Notes: generated by a model not told the origin, from the sequence alone. 64,000 nt of DNA from Orychophragmus violaceus (GCA_030180135.1 CM058230.1:57382580-57446579); one strand, 5' to 3'. Shown: positions 32,349 to 44,414, counted from the stretch's first letter. Made by a program: numbers and translations.

Positions 32349-34917
32349 TCATGCTTGAGAGTTCCTTGGAGCTGAGTGGTGATCTTGATTCATTGTCCTT
32401 AGGGCTTGTGCTGCAATGAACTCCTGAAACTCAGGATCCTTCTGACGAATGTATGTTGAGAGGAGTTCAAACATTTCATTCTTTGATTGTTGGTCAGCAA
32501 GAATTTTTGCAATCTCAGCTTCAGGGCGCTCATTCTCAGCAGCTTGGTCTTCAATCTTTTGTTGTGCCGCTTTCAGTTGTTGTTGAAGTGAGACAAAAGC
32601 TGTGGCACCACAAAGCCCATGAGTTCGCCTCCCATTCACAAGAGTCTTGTGAAGACTACCAAGACCAAAACCATGGCCTCTAGCATCTGCAGGAGTACAC
32701 TGAAAAGGAAAGAGACATAAGAGAAGCACACTAAAGACATAACTAAAGCACAATAAAGACATAACTAAAGCACAACTGCAGACATAACAGAACCAGAATA
32801 AAGACATAACATAAGCAGTAATGAACAAGATATAAACTCAGATGTTACTGAAACTGTTACCTTGAGGAATATAGCGTTTTTCTCATCTAAGCTAAGTTCT
32901 GGAGGTTCATCTTCAGTATCAGAGAGCTCCATGCCAACTTCCAACAGCCTAATTTGTAGTTTCTCTTTGTAAACTGCATCAACTTCCTTCGCTCTCTCAT
33001 CAACGAAGGTCCCATCTGGCCGAGTATGTGTCTTGAGGAACACTTCGCCAAATGTAACTGGTCTTCCCATTTCCTCCTCCTGAAACAGAAACATAAGACT
33101 ACTAGTTAATAAATAAAGACATAAATGCAATTTAAAAAATAAAGCATGAAACTACAAAGTTTAACTTACCATTTCATCTTGAATTTGGGTATAAGACTTT
33201 TGTCCACTCAAGTGCTTGTGAGGACCAAGACCTTTTCGGTCTGAGTTACGAGACTTGGATGCTGTTCTACTCCTCTTTTTGGACCTCTTAGTCTGCCATA
33301 ACTTGCGCAACTGCTTCCACACCTTATCACCAATCCATTGTGGCTTCTTACGCGATCTCCTGGCTGTGCTAACCATTCCCTTCAACCGGCGGAGACAGAC
33401 GAGTTCAAACTCAACTCGAACCTGATCCGTTAGATCTGAATCCCAGTGGTGGGTTTGCTAGTTGTAATGAAGATGAACATTAGTCTTTAAAATAACTAAT
33501 ATAGACAAATGTGAAACTGAAATATTGAAGTTGTAAAACTCACCGCAAACTCAATGAAGTATCTGCGTTTTCTGTCCGTCGGCACCTTTGTCCAACTGGT
33601 ATAGAGGCCATCAAACTGGTTCTTCAGAATTCTTGAAATCCTCCGAGTCAAAACACCTTTGTCTTTACCAAACCTGAAAAGTGGTGGACAAAAAGACCAG
33701 TTCAATTGGTAGACAATAGACAACAAACATGATACAAAACAATGGTAATATACACTGCCATTAAAAGCTAACAGTCTCGCACTATCAAAGAAAAAACAGA
33801 ACCACTAAAGAAAAAACAGACAAGAATTACACAAACATCTTCTAAACCTATGAAATCAGAACAAGTTGAGAACTCAATACACAGACATATATTCAAACAC
33901 AGAGATATTAAGAAACATAACCAGTTGAGAACTCAATACACATAACCACTAAACATCTTACCATGGAACATGAACCGAGTTGAACATAACCACTTAACAT
34001 CTTACCACTAAAAATCAGACAAGAACAAATCACACACTGAACATTGAACAACATGAACAACAAGAACAGTACATACATTCCTCAATCCAAGTAATTTTTC
34101 AGACAAGCAGAACATCTTACCATGTAATATTCTTCTCTGGTGAAATCTTCTCCTTCGTCTCCTTCTGAAGCGGAACCAAAACGTTTGGATCCAAGACCGT
34201 CAAATACTGTTCTCTACCTGGTAAGTGAAGCATCCTTTCTAGGGTCATCCGCTCCTCCTCTGCAGTGACCAACATTGGACCATCGTTAATCGGCGCATCC
34301 TGAATATGGTCTTCGGCCTCATCTTCTTCCTCTGCATCGTTGTCATCGTCGGCGTTGTCGTCATCCATGGCATCATCGTCATCGTCATCAACCTCGTTGT
34401 CCTCGTCGCCGTCTGAGTCATCGTCATCGTCCGAGTCATCGGAGGCGTCGTCGTCAACGACAGGGTTGGCCAGCTGTGGCGTAGAAATCGGAGGCGATGA
34501 CCTCTGTAACGCCACCGTTGGCTGGGAAACACGTGCCGTTGGCTGGAAAACACGCGCCGGTGGCTGGGTAACTGAAGGCTGTTGCTTTCTGGTTTTGGGA
34601 GCAGGAGGCTTCTTCTTCGCCGGCGAGGTTTTGGAACTCACAGCCACCGTCGTTGCATGCTTGATTTTTCTCGGCGAGGTTCTGGAACTGACAGCCACCG
34701 TTGCATGCTGGGTTTCTACCGGCTGGATTTCTGGATCCGGTGGATGGACGGCGTTGTACTGCGACGGAAGAGGGCGACGCATCACCTTATCTTTGCGGAT
34801 GCCGCATTGGAGCTCCGGCGCCGGTGCGATTTGTTTACCGGAAGTATCAGGTTCAGAGGAGGCCACCTTCGTCCTTGGTTTTCCTCCTTTGATTGAACCA
34901 CCACGTCCTCTTTTCAT
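32349..34917 (-). CDS. TNPA-like plant transposase protein (Ptta/En/Spm, Transposase_24 type)
   Basis: Five exons fit splice rules and keep frame: 34917-34121, 33673-33544, 33457-33170, 33079-32861 and 32699-32349, giving 594 codons plus stop with no internal stop. The N-terminal 200 residues are basic and Pro/Thr-rich (TSPRKIKHAT, KKKPPAPKTRKQQ), then very acidic (Asp/Glu runs, about 160-220). The conserved core follows: ILKNQFDGLYTSWTKVP, KKPQWIGDKVWKQLRKLW, then GHKHLSGQKSY-like GPHKHLSGQKSYTQI and PVTFGEVFLKTHTRPDGTFV, ending in a Gln/Glu coiled-coil-like stretch (LQQQLKAAQQKIEDQAAENE). Such proteins bind CACTA subterminal repeats and assist excision. It looks intact; exon borders are predicted by eye. 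Confidence 0.82.
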
Positions 34918-35324
34918 TGTCGATCTTGCAAGCCTGGGTAAAGAGAAGAGATTAGAAGATTAGTTCTAGGGTTTGTTATTTGAGCTAGAGAGGATTTTGA
35001 GAGATCGCGAGGTGGAGTGTGTTGAAGATTAGGGCATTCAGGTTTAATTTGGGTCTACAGAAAATGAAAATTTTGGGCCCAAAATTTTCATTAAGCGCCA
35101 AACCAAAACCTTAAACCAAAACTTTCCCACTCCAAAATTTTGATTAAGCGCCCAGAACCAAACCCTTAACCCAATCCCAAATTAATTGGCGCCAAACCAC
35201 TAAATGAGACCCAAAATATTACGTATTATACAAATTATTAAGGATAAGATTTATATTACACAATTAAAAAGCATAAATTTTTTGATACAAAGCATATAGC
35301 ATAAAATTAATAATACATATCGGA

Positions 35325-38300
35325 TTACTCATATTCTTCGGATTGTTCATCATCAGAAGATGATGAATTACAATCAAATTCATCATCTATTTCAGCATCT
35401 TCAACGTCGAAATCGATATCTTCATTTGGGGTTAATCCGTCCGCCAAATTGTTAACTGCAATATCTTCAATGGTAGTCAAGACGACATCGTCATCATTTT
35501 CTTGTTGCAGCAAGTTCGGTTCGTTATCTGTATATTCCCCTACAATATTTCCTCTTGGAATGACTTTAAGAACATTGAGCCAGATCTTTTTTGGCTTCGT
35601 TGTGTAAGGATACGGAATATAGCAAACTTGATCCGCTTGCGAAGCTAGAAATTGTTAATATAATTAAAAATTAGATATATATTTAAGTTTCAAACTTATA
35701 AAGTTAGGAATAATACGTACCTAAGATGAAAGGTTCGTATTTATAATACTTTCCCGAGGCACGCACGTCAACAATGCCACCGTTTCTTAACCGAGTGCCT
35801 TTGCCGACGGTAGGATCATACCAAGCACATTTAAAAAGTGTGATCTTCAAGTTAAGTAACCCTGAATACTCAAGCTCCATGATGTCAACTAAGTTCCCAT
35901 AGAAATCAGATTCATCAGAATCATCCGAATACTTAGCTCCTCTAACACATATCCCATAATTACATGTCTTTCGTCCGCGTCCGTGTTTCCGGGTATGAAA
36001 CAAATAGCCTCTTGTATAATAGATGTGCCATGTTTTCACTTTATTTATGAGACCATACACTATCTCTTCAACCCATGAGGGAAAAGCTCTGGTGTGTTTC
36101 CATTTTCTGACCTGTATAATAAATGACAAGGTACAAAATATATATAAATATAAAACTAAAGATAAAATTTTAAATAGTTATACTAAATAAAATAATCTAT
36201 GCGTACGTAATTTTCAACCCATATAGGAAATCCTTCATCTCGTTTGTTAGCGACATCATCGTCAGACAGTTCTGGATTTGTAGAACGAATTTGATCCTCG
36301 TACAAACTGTTTAATCACAAACATATAGCGTCAAAGCAATAATAATTTTGTACTAATATATATACAACGTTAACATAGCATTTCGTGGGACCATACCTTT
36401 CTAGTGGACGAAAATATTCACAATTTCGTAGCACATAAGCATGTGCGCACTTATAGTCTTTCTCCGAAATCCATACTTCCGTCATTTCTCCACTCGAACG
36501 ACCTATTTGAGTAAATATATCTGGTATTCCAGAGACAGGATATACAGGGATTTGACCTTCTTCAAATCTTGTCGACCTGACAAAATTAATGAATGAAGAC
36601 TTATTAATAATAACACCTCTCGACAATTAATTGTGAACATAGCTAATTACAGAGTTTATGTACCTTGATTTTGTTTGTATATGCTCTGGAAAGTAGTGTT
36701 CTGAGAAATAAGATATCTCGTCGTTGATATATGATTCAACAATCGACCCTGCTGCATATCTTTTATTCTTCGCCTTGGATTTCAATTTTTTGAAAAATCT
36801 TTCAAACGGATACATCCACATGTACTGCACTGGTCCTCCTAGCTGAGCTTCGTACGGGAGATGTAGAGGTAAGTGTTCCATCACGTCAAAAAATGATGGT
36901 GGAAAAATTTTCTCCAAGTTGCATAAGATCATAACAATGTTCTCTTTCAGAGTTTGCACTCGACTCTCATGCAAAGTTCGTGAACATAAATCACGAAAAA
37001 ATATTCCAATTCCTACAATTGTCAGATTACAAGTGGTTATTAATTGTAACGATATAATCATATTTACATGTATATATTGCAAAAAAAAATATACAGAATT
37101 AAGTACCTGATAATGCAAGGTGAATGTTGTGTGGTAATAGTTCTTCAAAGATAAATGGAAGTAGCCGCTCCATAAAAACATGGCAATCATGGCTCTTCAT
37201 GCCTTTAAACTTTCCGCCACTTATATCCACACAACTAGCTAAGTCAGATGAGTAACCATCAGGGAATTTAACATCATTTTTGACACATTCCAATAAACTT
37301 TGTCTGGCTTCTGGAGTCAGTCGCCATGCAGGAAAAGGAGCGTTACCATAATCATCAATATGCAACTCCGGACGATTACAGAAAATTCCGATATCCAATC
37401 TTGACTTTATTGTGTCTTTTGATTTTCCCTTCACGTTCATAAGAGTGTGCATGATGTTGTCAAAGAAATTTTTCTCTACATGCATCACATCCAAATTATG
37501 CCGGAGATTCAGGTCTTTCCAGTACGGCAACTCCCAAAATATGCTTCTTTTGTACCAATTATGATACTTCCCATATCCTTCTCTCCTGACTTCATGACCG
37601 TTTCCACCGCATATAGACGTTTTCGGTGGATTGACGTCATCTATTCGCTCATAGAGAATTTGCTCACCATTGAGAGATTCAGGGGGATACGCATCCAAAG
37701 CGTCTTTTCCCTTGAGGAAATTTTTTTTATTTCTCCTTAGGGGATGTCCATGAGGAAGAAACCTCCTGTGGCAGTCAAACCAACAAGTCTTCCTCCCATT
37801 TGGCAGCTGAAACGCCTTCGTATCGTCCATGCAAATTGGACAAGACAATCTACCATGTGTCATCCATCCTGATAGCATTCCATATGCCGGGAAGTCACTT
37901 ATCGTCCACAAAAGCACTGCTCTTAAAGTGAAGCTTTCATTCAAGGAAACATCGTATGCAGGGACTCCAGTAGACCACAATTCTTTTAACTCGTCAATCA
38001 ACGGACGGAGGAAGACATCTAGGGCAGCTTTCGGATGATTTGGCCCAGAATTCAAAATTGTAAGAAACAGGTACTATGTTTTCATACACATGCCAGGTGG
38101 GAGATTGTAAGGAGTCATGATCACAGGCCATAACGAATAGTTATTAGACATACCAAATGGGTTGAACCCATATGTGCATAAACCGAGATAAACGTTACGA
38201 GACTCTTGGGCAAACTGAGGATATTGTTGTTGAAAGTTACTCCACTCTGCCGCATCAGATGGATGACTCATTTCTCCATCCACAACTGTGTGCTCTGCAT

Positions 38301-39231
38301 GCCACCTCATCGATGCTGCAGTCCTCTCGCTCTGATACATTCTCTTCAGTCTGTCTGCAATGGGTAAATACCACATTCGACTATAAGGTATTCTGTTCCT
38401 TCGAACTCGTCCCTCGTCAGGCTGATATCTCGGATGATTACAAAATTGACACTCATCCCACGTTTCATCTTCTTTCCAGAAGATCATACAATTGTTAACA
38501 CACACATCAATTGTATAAAATGGGAGACCTAAATTCCGCATCAATTTTTCTGTCTCATAATATGAACCTGTTGTGTTTTTTGCCTCAGGCAAATAGTGTG
38601 TGAACAATTCAGCCCACCTATCCACACACTTTTCACTCATATTATGATCCGCCTTAATGTTCATGAATTCAGAAGCTAAAGATAACTGGGAGTGACCTTC
38701 ATGACAACCATCATATAATGGCATTTTCGCAGCTTCTAACATGTCGTAAAAACTACCCCCCTGATCATGGCAATATCCATCTACATTTTGATTACTACTT
38801 TCCTGGTGATAGTTATCAAAATTAGAGGGGTTACGAAATGCATCATTCACCATATCTACAAATCTATCTTCAACAACATTACCCACTTCTTCTCGGCTCC
38901 CACTTATATGATGACTTGTACTAGCATCACTCGTTCCTAAATCCATATTAAATTCTTCGCCATGTTTATACCAAATATAATAATTTGGCATAAATCCGCT
39001 CCTATACAAATGAGCCCAAATTTTCTTTCCCGGAAGAGTCTCATTGTTTTTGCAATTTTTACAAGGGCAGAAGAACTTACAACGACTGATCTGTGCTATT
39101 GGCTGGTTACTTGCAAATTGCATGAACTGATCAACCCCGGCTTTAAACTCTTCCGAAAGATTTCTCGTCTCGGCATCGATTCGATTATACATCCATGCTC
39201 GTGAATTAGGATAGTTGTAATATCCTGCCAT
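35325..39231 (-). pseudogene. TNP2-type CACTA transposase (single premature stop)
   Basis: Six predicted exons (39231-37107, 37012-36664, 36576-36397, 36306-36207, 36111-35721, 35644-35325) sum to 1,155 codons in one frame. The N-terminal transposase-associated zinc-finger-like domain shows RAWMYNRID and CKFFCPCKNC. The TNP2 core has CPICMDDTKAF, CWFDCHRRFLPHGHPLR, GNGHEVRREGYGKYHNWYKR and LRHNLDVMHVEKNFFDN. DUF4218-like (HVFMERLLPF, MEHLPLHLPYEAQLGGPVQY, WMYPFERFFKKLK) and DUF4216-like (CAWYDPTVGKGTRLRNGG) parts follow, then an acidic tail. The only defect is TAG at 38074-38076, after PPGMCMKT, about codon 386. The enzyme would cut and rejoin element ends in the nucleus. Confidence 0.88.
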
Positions 39232-39339
39232 TTTTTTCTTCTAAAAAACGATTTTTTCTTCTAAAAAAACGATTTTTTCTCTCAAATTTTTTCCCTTTTG
39301 TTTTCTTATAACACTTTCACTCCAAAATGAGTTACGGTG

Positions 39340-39870
39340 GTTGGGTATATATAGAAATATTTGCCACTAATGTATCACCAATTTGCCACTACAGAGCGAC
39401 TAATTTTGTGACTATATGCGATAGTCGCAAAAAGCAGGTATACCTAACTAAAACGTGGGAAATGTGGTATTTAATTTGTAACGGTAAAATGCCACTAAAT
39501 TACCACTAATTCTTCAGAACTCCAACTCGTGGCTACTTAGTCGCAAGTTTTGCCACTTAAGAGTGACTACATTATATTGCCACTATTTTGCGACTAAAGT
39601 TTTGCGATTTCATCTTGTAGTGGCAAAATAGTGGTTAATTTTGCCACCATTTTGCAATTAAAATACGTAGTTGTTAGACAGTCACAATTTGGTCGTACAA
39701 ATACGACTAAACTTGCACAACATATCTTAGTTGCATTTTTGTCACTAAATTGCGACTAAATATTTTTGGTAGGTATTTAGTTGTAAATTAGACACTATTC
39801 GGTCGCTCTATTTTGCCACTCTATTTGTAGTTGCAAATTGTAGTGGCAAAATTGATGTTTTCTTGTAGTG
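39340..39870. repeat. Subterminal repeats and terminal inverted repeat, right end of CACTA1
   Basis: Clustered TTGCCACTA, TTGCGACTA and ATTAGTGGC variants (39355-39430, 39490-39610, 39720-39850) ending at the terminal repeat. This mirrors the left end and also covers the likely promoter of the transposase gene. Confidence 0.75.
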
Positions 39871-39980
39871 TCTGTCTCCTCATCTGAGCAGAGTAAGCTC
39901 TCTTCATCCTCACTCCAATTGTCTCCACATGATTCTTCTTCTTCCATGTTTTTCCTTTGAGTTAGTTCCTGACAATGCAC
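39871..39980 (-). pseudogene. Gypsy D Gag, N-terminal segment
   Basis: Minus-strand start at 39980 (MHCQELTQRK) or, more likely, the second ATG at 39947 (MEEEESCGDNWSEDEE). It is acidic and short, and continues in frame into the Gag part at 31606 once CACTA1 and one TCT copy are removed. CACTA1 therefore inserted into coding DNA and split the gene. Confidence 0.65.
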
Positions 39981-40617
39981 AAAACCAGTGTATTAATATG
40001 TTCTGAAGTTATTTATCTTAAGCTCTTGAACAAGTAGTTGCAATTGTTCAAATCACAAGCAACTATACACTTAACACACGGTTCTAAACAGCTTGAAATC
40101 AGTTTAGGATTCAAAACTTTTCGAAAAAGTTGAAAACCGATTTAGGAAGATATAGAAAATCTTTAGGAAGTTTGAAAAATATTTAAAAAGTTTTTTTTTT
40201 TTTTTTTGAAAACGAGATTTAAACAAAATTTAGAAACAAGAATATCTTTTTAAGATCTAAATATTTCGAAATCTCTTTTTTTTTTTTGAAAGTTGAAAAC
40301 GATTTTGAAAACAAAAGGAAATAAAATCAAATCAAATAACAAAAACTTCTCCTCTTTCTTTTTAAAACTTTTTCTGGTTTTATAAAACAAAAACAAGAAC
40401 ACAAAACAAACCTTTTTTTTTTGATTCAAGATGCAAAACAAAACAATTTTTTTTTTTTGGCTTTTGATTAAGAATGCAAAACAAAACGATTTTTATGGTT
40501 TTTCTTTGAGATGAAATGAAACAAAAACTAGATGCAATAACAAAACAAATCAGAGAATATAAACTAAGAAATAACCGAAAGGTAAGGATAGATTACACCT
40601 GATGTAGGAACCTTTCG
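39981..40617 (-). other. 5' leader of gypsy D
   Basis: Between Gag start and primer-binding site. Long poly-T/poly-A runs on either strand (40190-40210, 40275-40290, 40410-40460) in low-complexity AT-rich DNA. No gene is visible. Confidence 0.65.
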
Positions 40618-40629
40618 GCTCTGATACCA
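40618..40629 (-). other. Primer-binding site of gypsy D
   Basis: Minus strand TGGTATCAGAGC, initiator Met tRNA type, two bases from the LTR end (TGATGCAAG on the plus strand at 40632). Confidence 0.88.
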
Positions 40630-40631
40630 GA

Positions 40632-41839
40632 TGATGCAAGATGGAAGCGTGTTTGACGTAGAACAGGGACTGAAGTCTCGCTCTTCTAGATCGTGGGTGA
40701 TGATGTGGTGAGATGGATCCAACCGTGGGTCTCTAGACTCCTTAGGAAGGACGTTGAGATGATTAAATGGAAAGAGGAATGGATGATGATGAACAACTCG
40801 CTTGTTCGATGGGCTGATTGACTCTCTCAATCTGTGGTTGAATCAGTTCTGCTTGAATCACACAAGCAATATTAATCCAAGGTTTTCTAGAGAATAGGTG
40901 AATCACACACTTATTCAAGAGAAGGAATAAACTCTTAACAAAGAAACTCTTTGAAAGAACTGAATAATACTTTGATTAATTGATTGAAAGGTGCTTTACA
41001 AATGAACAATACAATGAGACTTTATAGGACTTAAGACTAACGGTCATATTGACCTTGAACAAGAAATCGCAAACTTAAAGGAAACTAGCCGTTGGAGCTG
41101 ATTTTGGTGAGGATCCTTGATCTTGTTGCTTTCTTTGTATCTGGATGGTTTCAAGGGATAAGTGAGGATCCTTGGGACAGCTTGATTGACAAACAATTCG
41201 TGGCTTTCATTCTTGGAAAGAAGCCGTTGGTGTTTGATCTCTTTCTTCTCCAAAAATGGTAAGTATGACTTCTTGAAGTTATTGAGAATCTTGTGTGGTC
41301 TTGTGCAGCTGAGGACGTCTGGTCTTGATGGAAAGGACCTCAAAACACTGTAGTTTTGATAGGTAAACGTTTGGTGCTGAATTGACCTTCCAAACTTGTA
41401 TGGCTCCATATATGGCAAGTCTGCTGAGCTAGTCGTTGAGTTATCCGTTGAGCTAGTTGTGATGCTACATATGGTTAGCTCCTTTTTAGTATCTTCTTCT
41501 TGTGTCATCTTTTGGGGATGATTCTCCTTAGTGGCATGTTGATGATGAGCTGAGCTAGATGTCTTGACCTTGATCTCCATTTGAGCTAAGATAAGCTCAT
41601 ATTCCTTGTTAGATCTTCTCGGCTCCATAATCTCTTCTCCATGTGTTATGATTCCTCCTGGGTCATATGTCTTCTTAGGATTGATTGTTGGATGTATAAT
41701 CAATCCTATGCCTTGTTTTAGATCAGAAATCGTTGTGGCCTTGACTTCTCTTGGTCTCCTTGCGCTGCTTGACGTAGTGGTTGAGTCAGTCATTGAGTTA
41801 GTCAGCGCCTGGTCTAGTTTGGTTCTGATGACCTCATCA
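40632..41839 (-). repeat. 5' LTR of gypsy D
   Basis: 1,208 bases; minus-strand reading begins TGATGAGGTCATC and ends CTTGCATCA. About five differences from 20688-21892. The terminal 80 bases resemble the LTR end of gypsy I. It is followed on the right by copia C integrase sequence (GAAAGTTGCTTTGATC). Confidence 0.92.
41044..41793 (-). CDS. 249-codon ORF inside the gypsy D LTR
   Basis: Minus-strand ORF starting MTDSTTTSSSARR. It is Ser/Thr-rich, with EEIMEPRRSNKEYELILAQM (about residue 65-85), SSAHHQHATKE, DLPYMEPYKFGRSIQHQTF and FPSRPDVLSCTRPHKILNNF. The 3' LTR has the same frame at 21846-21097 with only a few substitutions, and there it is continuous with the internal coding frame, so it may be the C-terminal part of the element's protein rather than a separate gene. 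I recognise no domain. A role is unknown; it could be a chance long frame. Confidence 0.4.
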   Translation of the reverse strand: MTDSTTTSSSARRPREVKATTISDLKQGIGLIIHPTINPKKTYDPGGIITHGEEIMEPRRSNKEYELILAQMEIKVKTSSSAHHQHATKENHPQKMTQEEDTKKELTICSITTSSTDNSTTSSADLPYMEPYKFGRSIQHQTFTYQNYSVLRSFPSRPDVLSCTRPHKILNNFKKSYLPFLEKKEIKHQRLLSKNESHELFVNQAVPRILTYPLKPSRYKESNKIKDPHQNQLQRLVSFKFAISCSRSI

Positions 41840-44414
41840 GAAAGTTGCTTTGATCTTGTTCATTCTGATATGTGGACTGCTCCTTGTTTGTCAAACAAGC
41901 TGTCCCTACACTCCCCAACAAAATGGAGTGGCTGAGAGAAAAAACAGACACTTGATGGAGGTGGCAAGGTCCATGATGTTCTATAGGAATATCCCTAAGA
42001 GGTTTTGGGGAGATGCAGTCATGACAGCATGCTATTTGATCAACAGAACTCCCACAAAAGTTCTTAAGGATCAATCTCCATTTCAGGTATTAAACAACAC
42101 AAATCCATTGGTTGATCACTTACGTGTGTTTGGGTGTATTTGCTTTGTGTTAATACCAGGAGAACAAAGGGATAAGTTGGATGCTAAGAGCACCAAAGCT
42201 ATGTTCATTGGTTATTCAACAACACAAAGAGGATACAAGTGTTATGTACCTGAAACAAGGAAGGTTTTGATATCAAGAGATGTGAAGTTTATGGAGACAA
42301 AGAGTTTCTATGATGAGAAGAATTGGGATAGCTTGAAGGATCTTCCCACTTCTCAATCAGATAGAGCTGCAAATCTGAGGATGATCATGGAAAACCTTGG
42401 TATTAGTATGCTTCAACAACCGGCCAAGACAAGTGTTGCTCCTTCAGTCTCTGCTCCAACTTCAGTAGCTCCTGCTCATCCCCATCTTGATCATGAGGGG
42501 GACACTAATGAATCAGCCCTAGAACCGCAAGAATCTGATTCATCTACACATGATCAAGTTGAGGCTGAGGAGCATGAGGAACATGTGGTAGAACCTGAGG
42601 AGTTTGATCATCATAATGAAGAGGTTGAACAAGAACAGCCGGTTCAGGAAAATGAGCAATAAGTTCAGGTGTTAAGAAGGAGTACAAGGGAGATAAAGGA
42701 TCCATCAGAATGGAAGAAGACTAGAGTGTACTTCAACAGCAATGCAGTAGCTCATCCCATTCAAGCGGTTTGCATCTTAGCTCATGTCCCTTTGGAGCAT
42801 CAAGTGTTCATTGGGAAATTGGATCAAGAACATGTTCCAACAACCTATGAAGAAGCTAAGGGAGATGAGAGGTGGATGCAAGCTGTGGATGAAGAGACCA
42901 AAGCAATGGAAAACAATGAGACTTGGTATGAAGCTGATCTTCCTAGAGAAAAGAAGGCAGTGACTTCTAAATGGGTTTTAACCATCAAGTATAGAAGCAA
43001 TGGAGAAGTGGAGAGATACAAAGCAAGGCTGGTTGCAAGAGGTTTCACTCAAACTTATGGGAAGGATTACTTGGATACTTTTGCACCAGTAGCTAAGCTT
43101 CACACAGTAAGGATAATCTTATCTTTGGCGACAAACCTTGGTTGGGAACTTTGGCAAATGGATGTCAAGAATGCATTCCTACAAGGGGAGCTTGAGGATG
43201 AGGTATACATGAGACCACCTTCTGGTCTTGAAAACATTGTAAAACCAGGGAAGGTGTTAAGGCTCAAAAAGGCTATCTATGGACTCAAGCAATCACCTAG
43301 AGCTTGGTATCATAAACTGAGTTCAACACTTATGCAAAAGGGATTTAAGAGGTCTGAAGGAGATCATACTTTGTTCACTCTACAAGATCAGGAAGGTATC
43401 ATTGTCATCCTTGTTTATGTTGATGACATTATCATATCAGGAAGTAACAAGTCAGGTATCCAAGAAACTAAAGATTATCTCAAATCTGTTTTTGATATTA
43501 AGGTTCTTGGTACTCTAAAGTACTTCCTTGGGATAGAAGTTTGTCGATCTAATGATGGACTCTTCTTATCTCAAAGGAAGTACACACTTGATTTGTTGTC
43601 TGAAGCAGGTAAGATTGGATCAAAACCAGCTAAGACACCTTTGGAGGACGGCTACAAAGTCATAAGAGAGGGGGAGCTTGAAGACAAACCATTTGAGGAC
43701 ACCACTCACTATAGGAGGATGGTTGGTAAGCTAATCTACTTAACCATAACCAGACCGGATTTGTGCTTTGCTGTGAACCAGATAAGTCAACATATGCAAG
43801 CACCCAAGATGCATCATTGGGACATGGTTGAGAGGATACTCAGATATCTAAGTGGTACTCCCGGGCAAGGCATTTGGATGGGCTGCAATCAAAGTACAGA
43901 GATAGTTGGGTATTGTGACGCTGATTGGGCAGGAGATAGAGTGGACAGGAGGTCTACTACTGGATATTGCACTTTTATTGGAGGAAACCTTGTTACTTGG
44001 AAGAGCAAGAAGCAGAAGATAGTGTCATGTTCTAGCGCTGAAGCTGAGTGTAGAGCAATGAGGAAGCTAGCAAAAGAATTGGCGTGGATCAAAGGTCTTC
44101 TTGGGGATTTGGGGATTGAGACTTCAAAACCAATCACCATGCATTGTGATAACCAAGCTGCCATTCACATTGCTTCAAACTCAGTCTTCCATGAGAGGAC
44201 CAAGCACATAGAGGTGGATTGTCACAAAGTGAGGCAGATGATTGAGCAAGGATTTGTGTTGCCTTGCTTCACAAGGAGTGAAGAACAACTAGCTGATGTG
44301 TTCACCAAGGCAGCTAGCTTGAAGGTGTGTGAGTCCATTCACACTAAGCTTGGACTCATGGAGCTCCCAAAATCCCCTAAGGCTATGGAATCTACACTCT
44401 TTTTCCCTTCATGA
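41840..44414 (+). pseudogene. Copia C integrase end, reverse transcriptase and RNase H
   Basis: Starts within integrase (SCFDLVHSDMWTAPC), jumps at about 41898 to TSCPYTPQQNGVAERKNRH because about 230 bases are lost and the frame changes, and is then open to 42660. A TAA there (Gln elsewhere) is followed by a long open frame 42669-44414 of 581 codons: REIKDPSEW, GFTQTYGKDYLDTFAPVAKL, DVKNAFLQGELEDEVYMRPP, YVDDIIISGSNKSG (RT active site), YCDADWAGDRVDRRSTTGYC and HCDNQAAIHIASNSVFHERT (RNase H), ending ESTLFFPS. RT and RNase H look chemically complete, but there is no intact Gag or protease upstream. Confidence 0.92.

Larger units (their letters stand above)
31610..39870 (-). mobile_element. 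CACTA1: nearly complete CACTA (En/Spm-type) transposon
   Basis: 8.26 kb, begins CACTACAAGAAAACATTGAT and ends with the inverse ...TTTTCTTGTAGTG, flanked by the 3-base duplication TCT (31607-31609, 39871-39873). It encodes a TNP2-type transposase (39231-35325) and a TNPA-like protein (34917-32349), both on the minus strand in the usual order. Both ends carry many subterminal TTGC(C/G)ACTA motifs. It sits in the Gag gene of gypsy D. One in-frame stop in the transposase is the only coding defect I see. Confidence 0.95.
20688..41839 (-). mobile_element. Gypsy D: pol-less LTR element nested in copia C
   Basis: A minus-strand gypsy-type element with LTRs 40632-41839 (5') and 20688-21892 (3'), primer-binding site 40618-40629 and purine tract at about 21893-21905 (GAAGAGGGAGGG on the minus strand). 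The body is split by CACTA1, CACTA2 and gypsy J. Without them, the coding part is a Gag with zinc knuckle followed by repeated MHL...KEEPPD modules; I find no RT, RNase H or integrase. LTRs differ at about five of 1,205 positions by eye. The expected 5-base target duplication is absent and the left LTR lacks its last three bases, so one end was rearranged after insertion. Confidence 0.85.

Noticed and set aside
34340..34963. A 207-codon plus-strand ORF rich in Ser (SSSSSSSS runs)
   Set aside because: It is the antisense shadow of the acidic Asp/Glu stretch of the TNPA-like gene; the minus strand has conserved domain, splice sites and frame.
40190..40460. Poly-T/poly-A runs as LINE or SINE tails
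   Set aside because: They are internal to the D leader, multiple, and not flanked by target duplications or a LINE/SINE body.
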